Source: a virus | Virus record (IMG/VR): IMGVR_UViG_3300035661_000064 | Span: 1-63,323 of that record | Length of the DNA: 63,323 nt | Strand: one strand, 5' to 3' | Shown here: piece after piece, positions 58,891 through 63,323 of the stretch | Numbering within the stretch: position 1 is the stretch's first letter | How the letters are laid out: the number at the start of each line of letters is the position of its first letter | The notes under the pieces: model-generated | Told to the model about the DNA's origin: nothing | Database searches by the model: none | The model's input: only the letters and a program-made list of their open reading frames with translations | Program-made: the position numbers and the translations under genes

Positions 58891-61800
58891 TTAAAAGTTC
58901 TCTGATATGTTGAACGTGTCTTCTGAATAAACAGATTCTAACAGTTCATGAAGCTCTACGACAATTTGACTTGATGCAGCAACTTTTCCGTTTAAAGCAG
59001 ATTCAATGAAACCCGGATAAGTCATAAGAGCTTCGTTTATCAAACCTATTACGCGAGGAGGAGTATAATAAGACGGAATAACATTGTAACCGTTTCCTTC
59101 AGACGTATTAAACACACTTCCTAAATTTACAAATGGATTGAATGTGATTGCAATTTCACGACCATCGTAATTGTACTTTACGTTGGCATGGATAGTTGTG
59201 TCACGCGTGATTGAATCAATTGTATCAACAACAAAATACTTTTTAGTCAAATCATAATAGATTCCAGCCATGGTATATTGAGCAGCAGCAACTAAATAAG
59301 CACTTGTTTCAGAAGCTTCTAGTGTCTCTGATTGAAATGGACTAGCTTTAAAGATGTCACTAGACTGAATTAACTCTTTTAGTTCAAGCGGGATATCTGA
59401 GCTAACTTCAAGATCATTAGTATCTAACACATTTGCCAAATTGATATGTTTGAAAGCCTTTGTTTTTGCTTTCAAACTCATAGTTACAGCAGGTTTTGTA
59501 TGAGCACGTTCAGTCTTTGCAAACTTAGTAATTTCATTAAAAACTGCAGTGTTCAAACGACACTTGAAAGCAGTTATGTTGATAGTTGGATTAGATATAG
59601 TGAAATGATTGAAGTTGAAAGAAGGATTTAACGCTGAAGAATCATATTGAAACGGTTCTGTTTGATAGCTACTGAGACGTTCTAAGTTCTTTAGTTTTTC
59701 AGCATACGGAACTGATGCAAATCTCCAATGATCTTTGTTAGACGGGATAACAAAATCAACCATTGAAGGATCGGAACTAAAAGCTTTGACAGTAGGAGCA
59801 TAGAAAACTTGTTCATCTCTGAATGGAGAGTTTTTGCTTTTAAATCGACTGAGAGGTTTAAACGGATTGTTTTCTTCAAGCATAAAGAGATCATGCGATT
59901 CGTTAGAATAGAGTAATGCTGCATGAGAAAAGCAAAGCCTTCTGAGACATCCATTAACACTTTCTCTGTTGTCACGAGCATGTTTGTACATCTGGTTGAG
60001 TGAATTAACAAGAGAACTAGATTGAATGGAAAAGCTTTCAAGCTTACTTGTACTAGCATCTTTTATAACAGGAAGCTGAAGGTTAGCATTAGAGGACAAC
60101 ATGAATTTCTCTATGTAAGATGACACGAAAAACGTTTCGTGATCAACATCACGGTAGCTTCGGTTTGAAGATGGAATGGTATTTTCAGAGAAACTGACAA
60201 TTACATCAGAAGTATCATCGTCGTAAGAAGAAACTAAACTATGCAAATCGGTATTGTTATTTTGAATTTCAAAAGATGCAATACCATTAACAGCAAACAA
60301 ACTAGCTAACTCTTTATTTTGAGAAGCTTTAGGATCAGAGAGAATACTGCGAAAGATTAAGTTTGTTACTGGTTTGATGTGAGATGGAATAGTTTCGTTG
60401 TTTGAAGCTAAAGTGTTTGGAACGGTTTTATTTAAAACAACAGCTGTTTCAATTTTGTCGAGACATTTAGGACTTGCGTTGAACGCTAGTCTAGGCGAAA
60501 GATGCGAAGAACTTACGTATCTAGAAGTAGTAGCAGATTCAAACATCATGTCAAGCTTCCACTTAAACTTGTTAGCAGTGGACGCTAGAAAAGGAAGTCT
60601 GGAAAGATTGTGTGTTTCAATCTTGTCATCATCAAACACTACAAATTTCCATTTTCGATTGATGTCGTGGCGACGACCTTGAAACATGTTTCCATTGTTG
60701 CTAGCATCAATAAACGCAGCATTTTGATTGATGGAATTATAGGGAAGAAATGGGTACATTACATGAGTGCCTATTCCCCCGAAACCACGGACAAGAACAG
60801 AGTGTTCAGTATGTTCAAATTCAATATTGAACTCGTTATGTTCTTCTAACTCATCCAAAGAAGAATCAAACAAAGAAAATGGAATAACTGAAGGTCTCGC
60901 TTCTTGAAACAAACGCTCTGTAAAGAAACTGATAGAGAAGTAATCATTTGGGTTTGTCTTTACTTTAGCAAGAATTAGCTTTTCAGGAGAAACACGATCA
61001 GAGCTTAACTCATTTAAACCTGCTGCAACTAATGCAACGTTTGTTTGGTTTGTTATCTTAGCATAGTCAAAGATCTTATTGACAATCAAGCAACGATGAA
61101 TTACTCTTGAAATCAGTTCAATTTCGTTTTGAAACCACAATATACTAGCACTAGTAGAATTGTCAATTGCGTCACATTCAGCTCTTGTTAAAGGAGTTCC
61201 ATCTAGTCTAATGTAACGTTTTTCAGAGTCATGCATGAAAGAGTTACCATACTCGTTAGTCAGCATTTGTTGATAAAGATGGTTAAAGAATGCGCTGTAG
61301 TCATTACCATAAGAAGTTGCAAACTGTTGGTAAGTATCTATTATGAAAAGATAAAGTGCTACAGCTTTATTATGATGTAGATTAGTGTTGCTAACAGCAT
61401 TAATTCGACTATCTATTAAAACACGTTCAGATATTAGCATACTGCTAAGAATGTTTAACGCTTTGATAGGAGCAAAGGCTTCACAAACTTTATCAAACAG
61501 CCAGTCATTTCCATCAAACAGTGTCTCAACGTTTTCAGTTGTTACAAGTTTGATTCCTGAGTAGTCTACGATGATTGTTTCATTTGAAGCAAACAAAGTT
61601 TTATGAAGAGAAATAGGTGTATAATCTTGTTTGATAGCTTTGAACGTAGTGAAATTCAAGATGACATCAAAAGGACTTGCAAAGTCTTTTGTTAGTTCAT
61701 GATGAGTTTCACTAACAATAGGATCATCGCCTAGATGAAAATCCCATCCTGAGATATTGTTCAAAAACTGAGGTTTAAATGTAATTTCACAGTCAGGTCT

Positions 61801-62142
61801 GAGTTCGTTTAATTTGAGAATTTCGCTTTCAAAGATGTTATATTCAAACAAGCTACCTAGATAGTCATCATCATAATTTTTGTGAGCCATGTGAAAGCAT
61901 GTAGTATGATTCGTTAAGAGCAAAAACGTAATTCGAATCTTTTTGAAGTCTAGCATTAAGCAGGATCTCAGAAATTCAAAAATGGATTTGAAATCAAAGA
62001 ACCAATCGTCACTTTTGCTTAATTGCTGACCTGCTGTAATTGAATTACTTGAGAAAGCAATACCAACATATAGTTCATCTTTCACGATAGTTACTAGCGA
62101 ACTTGATCTTTTTCTTTTAGGTGTAATATGCAGAACAGTCAT
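58891..62142 (-). CDS. ThiF/E1-type adenylation protein (ubiquitin-activating-like)
   Basis: A 1,083-residue protein with an E1-like core in the middle. Residues 450-463 (LVRGFGGIGTHVMY) hold the GxGGxG nucleotide loop; KWKFVVFDDDKIETHNLSRL (497-516) matches the D(D/S)DxVExxNLxRQ motif; ANKFKWKLDMM follows in place of the RxxK-containing helix; SDVIVSFSENTIPSSNRSYR (645-664) matches the segment with the catalytic Asp/Glu before the DN...R element. NGCLRRLC (730-737) offers candidate thioester cysteines. E1 enzymes adenylate the C-terminal Gly of ubiquitin-like proteins. The 450-residue N-terminal and 340-residue C-terminal regions are unrecognised; either could stand in for an E2. The start at 62142 has GGAG upstream. 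Its substrate could be the Gly-Gly protein at 38543. Confidence 0.75.
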   Translation of the reverse strand: MTVLHITPKRKRSSSLVTIVKDELYVGIAFSSNSITAGQQLSKSDDWFFDFKSIFEFLRSCLMLDFKKIRITFLLLTNHTTCFHMAHKNYDDDYLGSLFEYNIFESEILKLNELRPDCEITFKPQFLNNISGWDFHLGDDPIVSETHHELTKDFASPFDVILNFTTFKAIKQDYTPISLHKTLFASNETIIVDYSGIKLVTTENVETLFDGNDWLFDKVCEAFAPIKALNILSSMLISERVLIDSRINAVSNTNLHHNKAVALYLFIIDTYQQFATSYGNDYSAFFNHLYQQMLTNEYGNSFMHDSEKRYIRLDGTPLTRAECDAIDNSTSASILWFQNEIELISRVIHRCLIVNKIFDYAKITNQTNVALVAAGLNELSSDRVSPEKLILAKVKTNPNDYFSISFFTERLFQEARPSVIPFSLFDSSLDELEEHNEFNIEFEHTEHSVLVRGFGGIGTHVMYPFLPYNSINQNAAFIDASNNGNMFQGRRHDINRKWKFVVFDDDKIETHNLSRLPFLASTANKFKWKLDMMFESATTSRYVSSSHLSPRLAFNASPKCLDKIETAVVLNKTVPNTLASNNETIPSHIKPVTNLIFRSILSDPKASQNKELASLFAVNGIASFEIQNNNTDLHSLVSSYDDDTSDVIVSFSENTIPSSNRSYRDVDHETFFVSSYIEKFMLSSNANLQLPVIKDASTSKLESFSIQSSSLVNSLNQMYKHARDNRESVNGCLRRLCFSHAALLYSNESHDLFMLEENNPFKPLSRFKSKNSPFRDEQVFYAPTVKAFSSDPSMVDFVIPSNKDHWRFASVPYAEKLKNLERLSSYQTEPFQYDSSALNPSFNFNHFTISNPTINITAFKCRLNTAVFNEITKFAKTERAHTKPAVTMSLKAKTKAFKHINLANVLDTNDLEVSSDIPLELKELIQSSDIFKASPFQSETLEASETSAYLVAAAQYTMAGIYYDLTKKYFVVDTIDSITRDTTIHANVKYNYDGREIAITFNPFVNLGSVFNTSEGNGYNVIPSYYTPPRVIGLINEALMTYPGFIESALNGKVAASSQIVVELHELLESVYSEDTFNISENF

Positions 62143-62184
62143 AATGTTTACTCCATTGTTTAAAATAAGACAGTTAATACCTAA

Positions 62185-62203
62185 AATAAATATATATTTA
62201 TTC
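62185..62203. promoter_or_regulatory. Near-palindromic promoter motif between divergent genes
   Basis: AATAAATATATATTTATT is almost symmetric and could serve both the E1-like gene (minus, start 62142) and the 62247 gene (plus). Confidence 0.5.
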
Positions 62204-62246
62204 TTTGTACGAGTTAAATGAGTACTAACCTTAAAGGAGAAAGACA

Positions 62247-62678
62247 ATGAATGACTTTAACAGCTTTGCTGCACTAGATCAGTTTGTACATCTTACAGAA
62301 CAGTTTACTGAAAAAACAACACTGTCTGAAATAGAAAACGCTATAGAAGTATTCAATTCTATATGGGTAAATGCGTTTCAAAATGGACTGTGGGATGATC
62401 AGTCGTTTGGAATCACAGGGAAAAATCTATCAATTCGATTACTTGATCGTTCGTCATCTTTATCGTTTGAAAACCTTTCGTTTGAAGTAATGTCTGATAC
62501 AGAGACTAACGATTTCATTGAATGGGACTTAAACGAATTCTGGGGTATTTTACCTTACTCTCTTGACATGCATAAGCTCAGAAAGATCGAAGCTGGCTTT
62601 GTTAAGTGTTATGAGCTTTACATTAAAACTGACTATACGCAAGAAGATCAGAAAGTATCTAACCGCTTAGGAAATTAA
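62247..62678 (+). CDS. Unknown protein divergent from E1-like gene
   Basis: A 143-residue acidic protein starting MNDFNSFAALDQFVHLTEQF; AAAGGAG is upstream. Mixed helix and strand, including FIEWDLNEFWGILPYSLDMH. There is no conserved Cys with an E2-type HPN motif, so it is not an obvious E2. No family is recognised. It ends at a bidirectional hairpin. Confidence 0.6.
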   Translation: MNDFNSFAALDQFVHLTEQFTEKTTLSEIENAIEVFNSIWVNAFQNGLWDDQSFGITGKNLSIRLLDRSSSLSFENLSFEVMSDTETNDFIEWDLNEFWGILPYSLDMHKLRKIEAGFVKCYELYIKTDYTQEDQKVSNRLGN

Positions 62679-62686
62679 GAAAGACT

Positions 62687-62715
62687 TCCCCTTAGCCTTT
62701 GTAGGGCTAAGGGGA
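62687..62715. terminator. Bidirectional terminator
   Basis: TTCCCCTTAGCC / GGCTAAGGGGAA stem between convergent genes. Confidence 0.75.
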
Positions 62716-62729
62716 AACTTTACACACGA

Positions 62730-63041
62730 TTAACCTGCAGCAAGCTGGAAGCTGCGTTTAGCGTCAGACAAAGCACGACTGCCATATTTCTGCATAATTG
62801 TTGAACGAATTTCACGCAAACGTGTAGCCATGTCAACATAGCGTTGAAAAAGAGGATCCGAATTAGCTTTTGCCATCATAATTGCACGCTTAGCAGCTTG
62901 ACGGCGAATGATCACTTCTTTCTTAACACGAAACTTACCATTCTCTTGAAGAATAGCCGCTTCTTTAGCTACTTCTTTGTCCATGTCGTCCATGTGTTCC
63001 AGAATAGATTTCATTCCGGGATTGTTGTCTTGAGAAAACAT
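62730..63041 (-). CDS. Small basic helical protein
   Basis: A 103-residue protein, MFSQDNNPGMKSILEHMDDM at the start, with long basic helices (VKKEVIIRRQAAKRAIMMAK, LREIRSTIMQKYGSRALSDA). AGGA is 9 nt upstream of the ATG at 63041; in-frame ATGs at 63050 and 63116 are alternatives. The composition, G/C-richer codons and an LAAG ending suggest an abundant protein, perhaps a capsid-internal or scaffold component, but nothing more specific can be said. Confidence 0.55.
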   Translation of the reverse strand: MFSQDNNPGMKSILEHMDDMDKEVAKEAAILQENGKFRVKKEVIIRRQAAKRAIMMAKANSDPLFQRYVDMATRLREIRSTIMQKYGSRALSDAKRSFQLAAG

Positions 63042-63175
63042 ATGCTTCATTCCTGTAAAATAGTTAAACACGAGGTAAATTAAAAACTTCAATACATTGT
63101 TTAAATGCTCAAGCAAACAAACATAACTTACATAACCGTAACCTTACTTAACCCTATATGAGAAATACATATCCA

Positions 63176-63323
63176 TGAATCAATCATTCAACCCCGCTGA
63201 GTTTGTTTTTCATCAAAACTATTTGTCAGAGCTGCGAAACTTAATGACTAGTCTTGGTGTACAAACTGAAAATCTGTCTGATGACTTCTTAATAGCAAAT
63301 TTCATCCCTGTAGATCGAAAGGA
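63176..63323 (+). CDS. Partial gene at right edge
   Basis: The first 49 codons of a plus-strand gene: MNQSFNPAEFVFHQNYLSEL, RNLMTSLGVQTENLSDDFLI and so on to the edge. The codon pattern looks coding, but the ribosome binding site is poor (TATGAG at some distance), so the start may be misplaced. Family not recognised. Confidence 0.5.

Noticed and set aside
62247-62678. E2-like conjugating enzyme beside the E1-like gene
   Set aside because: No HPN-type motif or suitably placed catalytic Cys; the single Cys is near the C-terminus.
1-63323. CRISPR array
   Set aside because: The only multi-copy repeats are the three leaders, the tandem duplication and the paired hairpin segments; none is regularly spaced with unique spacers.
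1-63323. Prophage or bacterial chromosome segment
   Set aside because: No integrase, attachment site, tRNA or housekeeping genes; gene density, overlapping starts and promoter motif are uniform and phage-like.

Overview
The window is a gapless, AT-rich, gene-dense piece of a large tailed bacteriophage genome, most likely a T4-like jumbo myovirus. The evidence is a set of recognisable phage proteins: a gp21-type prohead protease, PAAR and OB-fold spike proteins of a contractile tail, a UvsX-type recombinase, a Dda-type helicase, a DnaB/gp41-type replicative helicase, a gp47/SbcD-type nuclease, an NAD-dependent DNA ligase, a class Ia ribonucleotide reductase small subunit and a long block of virion and fibre genes. 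No tRNA, rRNA, CRISPR array, IS element or host-like gene is visible. The host cannot be told from the sequence.

Layout. 1-11.4 kb: tail tip proteins, a KilA/BRO-like protein, ligase, prohead protease, a J-domain protein, NrdB and two baseplate-like genes. 11.5-22 kb: a P-loop kinase-like gene coupled to the Dda-like helicase, a possible lysozyme-fold gene, unknown virion-like genes, uvsX and an antirepressor-like gene. 22.1-24.8 kb: an 897-residue reverse-transcriptase-like protein. 24.9-38.4 kb: a plus-strand fibre/baseplate operon including a 2,383-residue protein. 38.5-39.9 kb: a short protein ending in Gly-Gly followed by a JAMM metalloprotease. 40-43.6 kb: a large unknown protein and a C-terminal RNA polymerase beta-prime homologue. 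43.6-45.2 kb: an accessory cassette with a structured non-coding region, a small nucleotidyltransferase, a second small gene and a decayed duplicate. 45.2-49.3 kb: small genes with a tandem duplication and a thrice-repeated leader. 49.5-52.5 kb: replicative helicase and nuclease. 52.6-58.6 kb: virion genes. 58.9-62.1 kb: a 1,083-residue protein with a ThiF/E1-type adenylation core.

Regulation. Many transcription units start downstream of the same motif, close to AAACATATATTA, on either strand; several have a perfect stem-loop at or near the expected 5' end. Convergent or adjacent units are separated by strong hairpins. A split, phage-encoded multisubunit RNA polymerase (beta-prime part at 42.3-43.6 kb) is a plausible reader of some of these promoters, but this is inference.

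Most interesting points: (1) three parts of a possible phage-encoded ubiquitin-like conjugation pathway: an E1-like protein, a canonical JAMM protease, and beside the protease a well-expressed small protein with a C-terminal Gly-Gly; (2) the reverse-transcriptase-like protein, which resembles Abi/UG-type enzymes and not retrons or diversity-generating elements; (3) the RNA polymerase beta-prime fragment; (4) the nucleotidyltransferase/structured-RNA cassette; (5) a run of five stem-loops at 17.3-17.5 kb and several copied leaders and hairpins. All functional calls come from reading motifs by eye; no database search or structure prediction was run.
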